From Vibrio sp. HB236076 (lineage in GTDB: Bacteria; Pseudomonadota; Gammaproteobacteria; Enterobacterales; Vibrionaceae): DNA of 64,000 bases. Position 1 is the first letter of the stretch; each line of letters begins with the position of its first letter. Below the pieces are notes generated by a model. That model was not told the DNA's origin. It did not search any database and saw nothing but the letters and a program-made list of their open reading frames with translations. The translations under genes were made by a program, and so were the position numbers. Location of the stretch: contig NZ_CP162601.1 of the NCBI RefSeq assembly GCF_040957575.1, positions 1,550,001-1,614,000 of the forward strand, given 5' to 3'. Positions 52,934 to 62,253 of this stretch are shown here, one piece after another.

Positions 52934-53203
52934 ATGTCGAGAACCATACTTTACACTTACCAAGGCATTGAGAAATCTCTGACCTTTTCTTATCAAGAAT
53001 TTCGTAACATTCATGAAGCCGTTGCCGCCTATGAAGGCATCGACATTACTGCGTACTTAAAAATGGAACAACAAATCGAAGCCGTATCTGACACAAAAGC
53101 AGTGAGAAACTATCGAGATAACCATTTTCGCAAATTGGGCTTCACCGCTATTACGTTAAAACCGAAACAGCAACTCGGTATCGGTGAAAAAGCGAAGAGT
53201 TAA
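52934..53203 (+). CDS. DUF2960 family protein
   Basis: An 89-residue protein with SRTILYTYQGIEKSLTFSYQ, FRNIHEAVAAYEGIDITAYL and AVRNYRDNHFRKLGF, matching the DUF2960 family of Vibrio and relatives. Its function is unknown. It overlaps the convergent DTW-domain gene by four bases at the 3' end. Confidence 0.85.
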   Translation: MSRTILYTYQGIEKSLTFSYQEFRNIHEAVAAYEGIDITAYLKMEQQIEAVSDTKAVRNYRDNHFRKLGFTAITLKPKQQLGIGEKAKS

Positions 53204-53958
53204 CCGTCTTCGCTCACAACTCGCCCACTGTGTCTTTGGTAGTGGGCTGAAAACAAGCGCAGTTGCTCGCGTTCAATATTGCCCCTTCCTTGCGAACGAC
53301 TCAACAAGTAACTTTCCCGAAAGACAGCAAACCAATGCTGAAGGCATTGTGCCTGTTTTTCTTCGCCAAACCACTCCAAACACAAACTGGCCACTTCAAC
53401 GGTTGAGAGATGGTTTAAATTGTCAGATTTACGCATTTGATATTGTGATATTTGCTGTGGGGTAAATGACAACAAAGGTAAATCGTGTAAATAGGGTGAT
53501 TGGTGATACATGCGCCTCGCTTCACGCCAACTGCCATCCAGTAAGATAAATAAAGGCTTTTTGTGACGTGGTAACTCATTTTTAACGGCTAACTTCATCG
53601 AGTTTGATTTTTGTGCGTAATGATCGGGAAAAATCAACACAGGAAAAAAGTCTGAATGATTCAGTACATCAAGTAATGCCTGGGGGGCTTGGGTGCGTTG
53701 CCACTGAAAGTACTGACTATTAGGAAAAATATCCCCGATAAGTCGCCCGGTATTGCTCGGCTTAAACACTTCATTTTGGGATAATAACACCATAAAGCGC
53801 GCTTCACTTCCGATGACCACTTTATACTGGCAAAGACAAAATTGAAGTGCCACAGCACATTTCGCGCAACGTTGAACTTTTGAACCTCGTGCATTAAAAG
53901 GTTTCGTAGATTGGTCAAGGCGCAATTTATAAACGCTTTGAAAAGAATGGACCGACAT
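53200..53958 (-). CDS. DTW-domain tRNA-uridine aminocarboxypropyltransferase (TapT-like)
   Basis: About 252 residues from ATG 53958 (the open frame extends seven codons more). The domain opens with a cysteine cluster RCAKCAVALQFCLC, then ARFMVLLSQNE, and the name-giving motif LLDGSWREARRM (DxxW). DTW enzymes add the aminocarboxypropyl group of SAM to uridine in tRNA. It converges with the DUF2960 gene. The C-terminal ~40 residues are basic and glutamine/arginine-rich. Confidence 0.88.
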   Translation of the reverse strand: MSVHSFQSVYKLRLDQSTKPFNARGSKVQRCAKCAVALQFCLCQYKVVIGSEARFMVLLSQNEVFKPSNTGRLIGDIFPNSQYFQWQRTQAPQALLDVLNHSDFFPVLIFPDHYAQKSNSMKLAVKNELPRHKKPLFILLDGSWREARRMYHQSPYLHDLPLLSFTPQQISQYQMRKSDNLNHLSTVEVASLCLEWFGEEKQAQCLQHWFAVFRESYLLSRSQGRGNIEREQLRLFSAHYQRHSGRVVSEDG

Positions 53959-53979
53959 GAACTCTATTTTTAAAATCAA

Positions 53980-54127
53980 AATTCAATTGTACTTGAGTTT
54001 ACTGGTAATACCAATCCCAGGGGTAACCCTCATTTATTGAGGGTATTCAGAACTCTGTACCCGCTAATTGGGGCTCGCCCCGTGTACCATCGAGCTCCAT
54101 ACCTGCCCTTTTTGGCGAGGCATACCG
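53980..54127. other. Structured intergenic segment
   Basis: Between the DTW gene and the chemoreceptor gene lie several inverted repeats: ACCCTC-ATTTATT-GAGGGT, GGGGC-TC-GCCCC and less exact ones. It is richer in GC than its surroundings. It may end transcription of the leftward chemoreceptor gene or be a REP-like element; I cannot tell. Confidence 0.4.
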
Positions 54128-56158
54128 TTATAACGAGTATTTCTCCAACATGGTATTTTGGTCACTGGCCACCTGAGTGACGGTTTTAGTGTTGGCAACC
54201 ATATCGCGCACATGCTGCTGAGTTTCTTGGCCCAAGGTCGAAATGGTTCTGATTGAGCTCACCACATCCGATGTGGCTCTCTCTTGCTCTTCGGTGGCTA
54301 ATGAGACTTGCTCAACACGCTCTTTAATATTGCCAACCGAATGCTCAATCTCTTTAAAGACCGCTTTAACTTCGCTACTCGAAGTGAGTGCAATATGCAT
54401 TTCTTCTCTGAGGTTATCGACCGATTGTTTTGAACGTTCTGCGGCATCCACCAGCGTTTGCATCATAGTGCGAATACTGTTGGTTTGCTCTGTGGTATCT
54501 GTCGCGAGTTTGCGCACTTCATCAGCAACAACAGCAAAACCACGCCCTTGCTCACCCGCTCTAGCCGCTTCTATCGCCGCATTTAACGCCAGTAAATTGG
54601 TGTTATCTGCAATGCCACTAATCAATTCAACAACTTGACTGATTTTACATACTTGCATATCAAGCGCCTCCATGTCGGTTTGATTTTGGCTCAATGACGA
54701 TTCTAGTTTGGACAAACGACGTTGATTGGTCTCAACTACTTGCTCTCCTTGCTGACTACACTCTGTCGCTTGATGAGCCTCGAGTAGAGACTGACTAGAA
54801 ATAGTCGCAATCTCGCTTATTGAAGACTCTAGCTGATGAACGGTGTCCATTAAAGTGTCAATCGCGGTGTTTTGCGAGAGTAAGCTGTCTTCAGATAAAC
54901 GAGCCACTTCACGGTTAGTCAAAGACGTATTCAGTAATGTTTTACCGTTTTGTTTAACAGCGGTTAACGATGTTTGTGTCGATGTCACTACGCGGTTCAG
55001 TGATTGGGCTAAGTTTTGAAATTCTTTAGGGCCTTTGAGTAACACCATAGCGCTAAAATTGTGATGGGCAATGCTTTCCATCTCGCGCGCTAAATTGACC
55101 AACCCGCGGTTTAACCAAATACGCAATCCCTGCCAGGCCAAAATCACCGTAACCAAAATAAAACCACTGCAGAAGATCAAGGTAATACTCAAGTGATCGA
55201 TCGTTTTCGTCACTTGTGCTTGGCTTAGGTTGATCAAATGAGAGATTTGTTCAGAAATAATATTGAGTGTGTCAATCGCTTGATTTGCCACCTGGCTAGC
55301 TTGCGCAATTTGTGTCGATTGTTGTGACTGAATACCTCGCTGCACAATGACATTTTTTAACAGGCCTTGTTCAGAAAATCCCTGTCGAACAAGCTCTAAC
55401 GGTGCCGTTAAGCTGGTAAAGTCTTCTACATCCGGGTGGAGTTCACTAAAATCACTGTAAGCCAAATCCAAGCCGGAAATTCGAGTCAACAATTCTTTGT
55501 ACAGTCGCTTTGCTTTATCGATTCGTCTCTCCATCATCAACGCAATAAAAGTCCGCTCCATCGTAGCAGACGCAGCAACAAAACGATTTGCCGCATCCAT
55601 AGCTTCAGGATCATCGGTGGCAAGAAAAGAAGCAATACGACTCATTTCAGTCCCAATCGATTGAATGCCATAGCGAAAACTGTCACTTTGCTGGCTGATC
55701 TTGTGCTCAAGATCAAGGGCTTGTTGCTGTAAATCGAGAACTTGATAACCCAGAGCCGAAAATTCACTCGTCAGTGCATGTAAATCATCAATGGCTTTTT
55801 TTTCCACAAAACTGGGGACGCGCTGCGCAACCACCGTCACCTGCTCAATTTGCTGATTGCTGGTTTTAATATCTTGCTGCAATTGTTGTTTTATCTCTAC
55901 CAACTGCTCCGAAGATTGGGTTTGACTCCCAGCATTGAGCAACTTGACTTGTTTCAGCACATTTTGCGTGAGATCCGCATTGTTAAACGCCAAGGGTAAA
56001 ACATCATGAGAAAGTGATTGAAAGCGCTGGGCAATATTATTGGTACCTTGATAACTGGTTAAAGCCAGCCCCATAACCATCGTTAACAAACAAAGAAAGA
56101 CAAGTGAAATGGCGAGTATTAAAGAGAAAGAAAAAGGCGTTTTAGACGTGGTTTTCAT
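54128..56158 (-). CDS. Methyl-accepting chemotaxis protein
   Basis: A 676-residue receptor from ATG 56158 (a TTG eleven codons upstream is less likely). There is a first membrane helix ([20 protein letters not shown]), a long helical periplasmic sensor of about 290 residues, a second membrane segment ([20 protein letters not shown]), a HAMP-like linker and a cytoplasmic signalling domain with the hairpin tip [20 protein letters not shown]. The sensor is all-helical, rich in Gln and Ser, typical of HBM/four-helix ligand domains. Ligand unknown. Confidence 0.93.
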   Translation of the reverse strand: MKTTSKTPFSFSLILAISLVFLCLLTMVMGLALTSYQGTNNIAQRFQSLSHDVLPLAFNNADLTQNVLKQVKLLNAGSQTQSSEQLVEIKQQLQQDIKTSNQQIEQVTVVAQRVPSFVEKKAIDDLHALTSEFSALGYQVLDLQQQALDLEHKISQQSDSFRYGIQSIGTEMSRIASFLATDDPEAMDAANRFVAASATMERTFIALMMERRIDKAKRLYKELLTRISGLDLAYSDFSELHPDVEDFTSLTAPLELVRQGFSEQGLLKNVIVQRGIQSQQSTQIAQASQVANQAIDTLNIISEQISHLINLSQAQVTKTIDHLSITLIFCSGFILVTVILAWQGLRIWLNRGLVNLAREMESIAHHNFSAMVLLKGPKEFQNLAQSLNRVVTSTQTSLTAVKQNGKTLLNTSLTNREVARLSEDSLLSQNTAIDTLMDTVHQLESSISEIATISSQSLLEAHQATECSQQGEQVVETNQRRLSKLESSLSQNQTDMEALDMQVCKISQVVELISGIADNTNLLALNAAIEAARAGEQGRGFAVVADEVRKLATDTTEQTNSIRTMMQTLVDAAERSKQSVDNLREEMHIALTSSSEVKAVFKEIEHSVGNIKERVEQVSLATEEQERATSDVVSSIRTISTLGQETQQHVRDMVANTKTVTQVASDQNTMLEKYSL

Positions 56159-56299
56159 TAGCTTGCCAACAAAGTGAGAGTTCGATTCCAAATTTAGCCA
56201 CAGAGTATGGGCTTAATGTTAAAGAATTATTTCACTTTGTTGTCTACTAGATGACAAAACAACTTATTAATCAATAAGTTGCTTAATAGATTCATTCAT

Positions 56300-56662
56300 T
56301 TAATCGTATTTGGCCACAGCGGTGTCAAATAAGTTTTTGACTAAGCTGACATATTCATCGAGAAAATTAATTTGCTCTACCGTGGCTTTCTTTGACCATA
56401 CACCAGCGAGTACTTCGCTTAAATCCGCCACAACCGAATCAACTTCTTTGAGCAGGGTAAACCTCACGCTGGAATGCAGCTCAGGGTTCTGTTCAAACAA
56501 CGCCATGATATTAGACGCAATCATATCTGTGACAATATCTTCCACGGTTTCTAACCCCGTATCGCCGCTTTCATCGGCAAAGACATCGAGATTCAGCGCC
56601 AAGTGTTCAATCAATGCCAAATAGCCATCCGTATCTACAACCACAGTGTTCTCCAAGGTCAT
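56300..56662 (-). CDS. DUF3802 family protein
   Basis: A 120-residue acidic protein that ends SKKATVEQINFLDEYVSLVK followed by NLFDTAVAKYD, matching the DUF3802 family of Vibrio. It also contains FEQNPELHSSVRFTLL. Function unknown. It lies downstream of the GGDEF gene in the same orientation with a gap of 75 bases and upstream of the chemoreceptor gene. Confidence 0.85.
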   Translation of the reverse strand: MTLENTVVVDTDGYLALIEHLALNLDVFADESGDTGLETVEDIVTDMIASNIMALFEQNPELHSSVRFTLLKEVDSVVADLSEVLAGVWSKKATVEQINFLDEYVSLVKNLFDTAVAKYD

Positions 56663-56737
56663 CTGTTAAATGTGTCGCATAGTTACTGATATTATATACT
56701 AATTAGCCAGTTACTACACTAATAGACCAAGGGCGGT

Positions 56738-57706
56738 TTATTTTTTTTGCGCTAGGGAAACTTGGTTCTTGCCGTTTCTTTTCGATTGATACAAAGCAAA
56801 GTCTACAGAGCTTAGCCAATCGGTATAGTCTTCAAAAATATCCGAAGACAGGCTGACGCCAACACTAATGGTAAACGAAAGACGGGCACCTTCAAAATAC
56901 ACCACCGACTCTTCAACCCGTCTTCGCAAACGATCAGCAAAATACTTTGCTTGATCTAAGGTCGTATCGGGCAATAAAACCGTAAATTCTTCACCACCAT
57001 AGCGACCGCAAATATCACTTTTGCGAGCCGTTTTTAATAATAGCTGACTGACATGTCTAATGACTTCGTCCCCCGCTGGGTGACCATAAGTATCATTGAT
57101 TACTTTAAAGTTATCGATGTCAAACATCACTAAAGTACAAATCTTCTTTGCCACTCGACAATAGTTAAATTGATTTTTTAACGTCTCTTCCCAATAAGCC
57201 CGATTAAACAACCCACTTAAGCCGTCTCGTCGACTGAGTTCTGTCAATGCCTGATTGTTTTTTCTCAGCAAAATTTTACTGTGGGCACTTTCAGACACAT
57301 CGTTTATTTGTATCGCTGTATGACTCACCTCACCTTTTAAATCTATAATCGGGGTGAAAATAATGTCTTGATACATATATTGGTGATGATGTGACATTGG
57401 AGAGAAATTTCGAAACTTAAACAAGTAAGGTTGATATTCCCAACTAGAGAAGCAACGCGTCTTTAGCACGGATGCCGTTTTAATTTTGTTGTTTAACCAA
57501 GACCAAGGTATGTCAGGAAAAAAGTCCATCAATCGCTTACCGATAATGTCTGATGCTTCTATCCCGCTGTAGGACTGCATAAAACCATTCCAAGCACAGA
57601 CCTCGTGTTTACTATCGAGTACCACCAACCCTGAATCTAAAGAGTCAAGGACTTGCATCAACCAATGATGAGCTTGATTTTGGTTATTCTCGTTCAAGAT
57701 TGCCAC
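56738..57706 (-). CDS. Diguanylate cyclase with PAS domain
   Basis: A 322-residue protein: PAS domain at about 15-140 (LDSGLVVLDSKHEVCAWNGF) followed by a GGDEF domain with the active site RYGGEEF and an inhibitory RxxD (RKSD) five residues upstream. It should make cyclic di-GMP with product inhibition. Its GTG start lies 23 bases inside the 3' end of the REC-CheC gene, so the two are translationally coupled; an internal ATG at 57658 is an alternative start. The coupling suggests the receiver protein controls or senses alongside the cyclase. Confidence 0.92.
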   Translation of the reverse strand: MAILNENNQNQAHHWLMQVLDSLDSGLVVLDSKHEVCAWNGFMQSYSGIEASDIIGKRLMDFFPDIPWSWLNNKIKTASVLKTRCFSSWEYQPYLFKFRNFSPMSHHHQYMYQDIIFTPIIDLKGEVSHTAIQINDVSESAHSKILLRKNNQALTELSRRDGLSGLFNRAYWEETLKNQFNYCRVAKKICTLVMFDIDNFKVINDTYGHPAGDEVIRHVSQLLLKTARKSDICGRYGGEEFTVLLPDTTLDQAKYFADRLRRRVEESVVYFEGARLSFTISVGVSLSSDIFEDYTDWLSSVDFALYQSKRNGKNQVSLAQKK

Positions 57707-58652
57707 CTCTCAATAATTGATAAAGCTTGTCGAGAGAAAACTGGTCAATACAGACAACCACCTTGATATGTAAGGCATCTATCGTGTACTCAAAGCTAAT
57801 GGCAAAGAGTTGGCTATTGTCGGTTTCAATATTAATTGGGCCTGAATAGATCTCAGGTTGTCGCAATGAAAAAGGTTGACTAAGCAATTGACCAAAATGT
57901 TTCACAAACGTCGATATTAATAGGTTTGACAAGTTGAGTAAGGTTTCATTTTTCGATGTATACTCTTCGTTATAGCCCATCTTTTCAGCAAAATCTTCAA
58001 GACCTTCACCACTGACACAAACCAAGGCTTCACCGTGAATTTTACCACCGACGAAACGCTGAGAGACTCGATGAGAATTATTGTGATCAGGGAGCGCAAT
58101 CGCTTCTTCAAGAAAATCATCAACCTCAAATGAAAACACACTTGGTACAGGCATGGAAATCCACTGACCAAGGTGCTCAGCAAGTAATGCGGTACTTTTA
58201 CCTAAAACAATATTACAGCCTTCTAACAAGGTTTCTTCATGACTGGCATGCTGTTCAAGGCTTGGAGTAATCGTATTGATACAGGACTCAAAACCAACCT
58301 GTGAAAAGGCGTTTTTGAGCTGTTGAAAAACAAAGGGTTTACTCAAGAAGGTATTGGCCCCGAGCGCAAGGCACTTTTTGATGGCTTCTTTTTGAATATC
58401 GCCTGAGATAACGATGATTTTTGGCCGGTATGAAATGGCATTATCTCGATGAATCGCATTGAGTACTTGGTAGCCATCGAACTTTGGCATAGTCAAATCA
58501 AGCAATACCAAATCAAACTCTTCTTTTTTAAGTACTGACATCGCTTGTAAGCCATCACTTGTCTCACTAATGTCGACCTCATTAGAGGAAGTCAAGTGAC
58601 TAATTATGGCTTTACGCGCAACCGCTGAATCATCGCAGACAAGAATTTTCAT
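57684..58652 (-). CDS. Response regulator with CheC/CheX-like phosphatase domain
   Basis: A 322-residue protein. Residues 1-120 form a receiver domain: ILVCDDSAVARKAI with the acidic pair, phospho-acceptor Asp in VLLDLTMPKFDG, Ser/Thr in IVISGD and Lys in FLSKPF. The C-terminal ~180 residues resemble CheC (EEEGCNIVLGKST-type start: LLEGCNIVLGKSTALL; later LLNLSNLLISTFVKHFG). Such REC-CheC proteins dephosphorylate receiver domains. It overlaps the GGDEF gene, and the ATG is preceded by a leader of about 220 bases shared with the divergent fructosamine-kinase-like gene. Confidence 0.88.
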   Translation of the reverse strand: MKILVCDDSAVARKAIISHLTSSNEVDISETSDGLQAMSVLKKEEFDLVLLDLTMPKFDGYQVLNAIHRDNAISYRPKIIVISGDIQKEAIKKCLALGANTFLSKPFVFQQLKNAFSQVGFESCINTITPSLEQHASHEETLLEGCNIVLGKSTALLAEHLGQWISMPVPSVFSFEVDDFLEEAIALPDHNNSHRVSQRFVGGKIHGEALVCVSGEGLEDFAEKMGYNEEYTSKNETLLNLSNLLISTFVKHFGQLLSQPFSLRQPEIYSGPINIETDNSQLFAISFEYTIDALHIKVVVCIDQFSLDKLYQLLRGGNLERE

Positions 58653-58872
58653 TGAGTAATTTTTGGAATAAAGATCAAAAAAACAGTGTAACTTGAACTT
58701 AATTGTAGTACTACGAGTTACATGACAAAAAAGTGAATGAATCCCCCAAAAATTTGACCTTTTTAATTAAAACTTGCCCAAGATCACACTAAATTGAGTC
58801 ATCAAACATGAGGTCTGATTCTTGTACTATGCTTTGGTCAGTTGACAACAGTATTTTTCTGGAGAAGAGAAA

Positions 58873-59736
58873 ATGTGGCAGTCAATCGCTGAACAAATAT
58901 CCCATTCTTTGGGCTATCAGACTCACATAGAGAGCAAAACCAAATTCGACAAACTCGGCTTGTTTGATCACTACCGGCTTACTTTACAAAACGGCCAATG
59001 TCTCTATCTCAAACTGACAGACAAATCCAATCGCCACCTTCTCGAATCAGAGTTCGATACCTGCCAAACTCTGGCCAACACCCAAACCCTCATCCCTCCT
59101 GAAGCCATCTCCCTTGGTCAGTGCAAAGAAGGGTATTTTTTGTATTACCCCTGGCAGACAGAACAGCCTCTCTGCATAAAAAGTAGCAGCCAATTGGGCA
59201 TACAACTGGCTAAATTACACAACTGGGGCGAACAAAAACAATTTGGCTTCGACTCCGACAACTACATCGTATCGACTTTGCAACCCAACCGCTGGACAGA
59301 CAAATGGGCCGACTTCTTCGCTGAGCAGCGCATTGGATGGTTGCTCGCTTTACTGGCCGAGCAAGGATTGTATTTTGGTCAGGTAGACGATTTTGTCGAA
59401 CAAACCAAGCAAAGATTAAAACACCATCAACCAGTGCCATCTCTCATTCATGGTCATTTATGCCCTGAAAACATTAAACTCACCCCTCAAGGACCTCGGT
59501 GCATTCAACCGGCCTGCTACTGGGGCGACGCAGAGTGCGATCTTGCCATGTTAGAATTTAACTCCCCGCTACCGGATAGTTTCTATCAAGCTTACTTGGC
59601 TTATCGGCCTTTGGCGCATGGCTATGAAGAGCGCCGCCACCTTTATCGTTTGTATTACCGTTTGTTGTTGCTGTTGCAATACGGTGGACAGCACCTTGAA
59701 AGTACGCAACAAGAACTCTATGAGCTGTTTCAATAA
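58873..59736 (+). CDS. Fructosamine-kinase-fold protein lacking catalytic aspartates
   Basis: A 287-residue protein of the fructosamine/ketosamine-3-kinase family, which is normally ATP-dependent and removes sugars from proteins. The ATP-binding lysine region YLKLTD (Lys48) and the LLESEF glutamate (Glu60) remain, and the tail PACYWGDAECDLAMLEF is clearly family-like. However, the catalytic loop HGDLW reads HGHLC (His195 in place of Asp), and the metal-binding DPA reads QPA (Gln212). Both key aspartates are lost while the frame is intact. It may be a pseudokinase or a protein binding its ligand without catalysis. GGAG precedes the ATG. Confidence 0.88.
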   Translation: MWQSIAEQISHSLGYQTHIESKTKFDKLGLFDHYRLTLQNGQCLYLKLTDKSNRHLLESEFDTCQTLANTQTLIPPEAISLGQCKEGYFLYYPWQTEQPLCIKSSSQLGIQLAKLHNWGEQKQFGFDSDNYIVSTLQPNRWTDKWADFFAEQRIGWLLALLAEQGLYFGQVDDFVEQTKQRLKHHQPVPSLIHGHLCPENIKLTPQGPRCIQPACYWGDAECDLAMLEFNSPLPDSFYQAYLAYRPLAHGYEERRHLYRLYYRLLLLLQYGGQHLESTQQELYELFQ

Positions 59737-59766
59737 TACGCTTAACAACGACACAAGGAGTCAGTC

Positions 59767-59970
59767 ATGACATTGATCTCTCACAAAAACATTACTTGTC
59801 CACATTGTGGGCACCACTACCGACTTACGCTGGACACTAGTGAAGGTGATCAAGATTATTACGAAGATTGCGTCGCTTGTTGTCACCCGATTCATTTGAC
59901 CTTATCTGTCGATCACATACACGAACGAGTTGCCTTGCAGTTAGATGCTGATGATGAACAAATTTTTTAA
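59767..59970 (+). CDS. CPXCG motif cysteine-rich protein
   Basis: A 67-residue protein with two zinc-ribbon-like knuckles, CPHCGHHY and CVACCHPIHL, the pattern of the CPXCG-motif family found next to fructosamine-kinase homologues. It starts at ATG 59767 with AAGGAG upstream, 31 bases after the preceding gene, so the two are probably one operon. Function unknown. Confidence 0.88.
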   Translation: MTLISHKNITCPHCGHHYRLTLDTSEGDQDYYEDCVACCHPIHLTLSVDHIHERVALQLDADDEQIF

Positions 59971-60033
59971 CCGGTTTGGTTAAGCGATCTAGCACATCAA
60001 CATGGTTTAACTTAGGCAATCAATCGTCGCGTA

Positions 60034-60639
60034 TTATTTTGCCGCTAAAACTCGTTGCACAGTATCAACGATAGCTTGAGTTTGACTGTCTATTTCCAAA
60101 TTGACCTTATCGCCGATTTCAATACGACCAAACAAAGTTCTCGATAGGGTTTCAGGGATCAAATGAACGCTGAACTGGTTTTCTTCAACTTTTCCTACCG
60201 TCAAGGAACAGCCATTGAGGCCGATAAAGCCCTTTTCAAGTACATAGGCTTGATAAGCCTTAGGCAGTTCAAACCACAAAGTGCAATTGTTGTCGCTTAA
60301 TACTTTATCGAGCAAAGCCACCTGAGTCATGATGTGTCCAGACATGACATGACCACCAATTTCATCACCAAAGCGCGCCGCACGCTCAATATTGACGTCC
60401 TCTCCCAAAGACAATTGCCCAAGATTGGTTTTATCTAACGTCTCTGCCATCAAGTCAAATTGAACTTGTTGTCCCTCAATGTGTGTAACCGTTAAGCAGC
60501 ATCCGTTGTGAGCCACCGACGCGCCAATCTCTAACCCTTCTAACCAAGCTTGAGGAAAGGTCAATGTGTGTGTATTCAATCCGACTTTTTTATCAATCGC
60601 CGTCACCGGCGCAACCCCTTGTACAATCCCAGTAAACAT
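60034..60639 (-). CDS. ribE: Riboflavin synthase, alpha subunit
   Basis: A 201-residue protein from ATG 60639 (two codons after an earlier ATG), opening MFTGIVQGVAPV. Two homologous lumazine-binding halves are visible: the first with ASVAHNGCCLTVTH, the second with GFIGLNGCSLTVGK. It dismutates two dimethylribityllumazines to riboflavin. It is divergent from norM, as in V. cholerae. No FMN riboswitch is seen in the 127-base gap. Confidence 0.96.
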   Translation of the reverse strand: MFTGIVQGVAPVTAIDKKVGLNTHTLTFPQAWLEGLEIGASVAHNGCCLTVTHIEGQQVQFDLMAETLDKTNLGQLSLGEDVNIERAARFGDEIGGHVMSGHIMTQVALLDKVLSDNNCTLWFELPKAYQAYVLEKGFIGLNGCSLTVGKVEENQFSVHLIPETLSRTLFGRIEIGDKVNLEIDSQTQAIVDTVQRVLAAK

Positions 60640-60766
60640 ATTCACCTTTTTTAATATTTCTGACTTAGATATTCATAGCCTAGTAAGTGGCATTCTATTA
60701 TGATGCTGTGGTTTCTCTGTTTCAATTCTTCTTCACTATTAATCGTTACGTAACCAAGGAAAGATT

Positions 60767-62152
60767 GTGCCATCGAATAAGCAAGAAATTATCGCTCTCT
60801 TAAAACTCTCTTCTCCGGTTTTTATTGCCTCTGTAGCCCAAACTGGTATGGGGGTGGTGGATACGCTTATGGCCGGTGGTGTGAGTGCCAACGACATGGC
60901 CGCCGTATCAATAGCCGCCAGTTTGTGGTTGCCGACCATCTTATTTGGCGTTGGCTTACTGATGGCGCAAATCCCGGTGATCGCTTCTTTATTTGGCGCA
61001 GAGCAAGAACAAAGTGTGGCTAACACAACACAACAAGGTATTTATATGGCCTTGTTATTGTCTGTCCCCATCATTGGTGTTTTATTATTCACGCCACAAG
61101 TCCTCCTCTTCATGCAAGTTGACGAGACCATAGCGACGATCACCAACGGCTATATGTATGCCATTTTATTTTCTGTCCCCGCATTTTTGCTCTTCCAAGC
61201 GCTGCGTAACCTCACTGATGGCGCTTCGCTAACCAAACCCGCAATGGTGATTGGTTTTATCGGCTTATTGCTCAACATTCCCCTTAATGGGCTCTTTGTT
61301 TACGGTTTTATGGGCGTTGAAGGCCTGGGAGGAATAGGTTGTGGTATTGCCACTGCCATCGTCTACTGGGTAATGTTATTTCTCCTGTTTGGGTATATTT
61401 GTTACTCGCGGTATTTTAAACAACTGCACATATTTTCTAAGTTGCACCCCATCCTTGCTCAACAACAATGGCAACTTTTTGCTTTAGGCGTCCCTGTCGC
61501 CGCTGCGATCTTTTTCGAAGTCACCTTATTTGCCGTGGTCTCTTTACTCATTGCTCCTCTGGGAGCCATCGCGGTGGCGGCCCATCAAATTGCCATAAAC
61601 TTCTCGACCATGGTTTTTATGTTGCCAATGAGTATTGGTGCCGCAGCCAGTATCCGCGTCGGCCATCACTTAGGTGCCAAACGACACCACTTAGCCATCA
61701 CCTCGGCTAAAATGAGCCTGATGTTAGCCATTATGACGGCCGTGCTAACCGCAGCCACGACGATTTTCACTCGCCAATCCATCGCAGCAGCCTATACCGA
61801 CAATCAAACGGTCATCGATTTGGCAACTCAGTTGTTGATTTTGGCTGGGGTATATCAATGCATGGACGCCATTCAAGTGGTGAGTGCGGGGGCATTAAAG
61901 GGTCACAAAGACACCAAAGCGATTTTTTATCGCACCTTTTTCTCTTTTTGGGTGGTCGGCTTGCCCATTGGTTACGTATTGGCATTAACCGATTGGGTCA
62001 TCCCCGCGCTGGGAGCGAAAGGCTTTTGGTACGGGTTCATTTTAGGCCTTTCCTCTGCAGCGTTTTTACTGGCAAAACGTTTAATTTACGTCCATAAAAC
62101 ATTGTCAGATACCCATACTAGTGCAAAACAATACACGCCAATGTCTTTGTAA
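60767..62152 (+). CDS. norM: Multidrug efflux protein of the MATE family (NorM)
   Basis: A 461-residue transporter starting at GTG with AAGGAAAG upstream. About twelve membrane segments are evident. Family marks are PVFIASVAQTGMGVVDTLMA in the first helix, GGIGCGIATAIVYW, GAIAVAAHQIAINFSTMVFM and PMSIGAAASIRVGHHLGAK. It exports cationic drugs and fluoroquinolones using sodium or proton gradients. The position beside ribE matches Vibrio norM. Confidence 0.94.
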   Translation: MPSNKQEIIALLKLSSPVFIASVAQTGMGVVDTLMAGGVSANDMAAVSIAASLWLPTILFGVGLLMAQIPVIASLFGAEQEQSVANTTQQGIYMALLLSVPIIGVLLFTPQVLLFMQVDETIATITNGYMYAILFSVPAFLLFQALRNLTDGASLTKPAMVIGFIGLLLNIPLNGLFVYGFMGVEGLGGIGCGIATAIVYWVMLFLLFGYICYSRYFKQLHIFSKLHPILAQQQWQLFALGVPVAAAIFFEVTLFAVVSLLIAPLGAIAVAAHQIAINFSTMVFMLPMSIGAAASIRVGHHLGAKRHHLAITSAKMSLMLAIMTAVLTAATTIFTRQSIAAAYTDNQTVIDLATQLLILAGVYQCMDAIQVVSAGALKGHKDTKAIFYRTFFSFWVVGLPIGYVLALTDWVIPALGAKGFWYGFILGLSSAAFLLAKRLIYVHKTLSDTHTSAKQYTPMSL

Positions 62153-62253
62153 GCATTGTCCCATACTAATTGGGAAACTTGGTTTACAACCCGACACTTG
62201 GCTTGAGAATAAAGTGCAGCGTACGGCACCTGTTACGATGAGGAGAAACGGTC

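Noticed and set aside
60640..60766. FMN riboswitch between ribE and norM
   Set aside because: The 127-base gap has none of the conserved RFN blocks.
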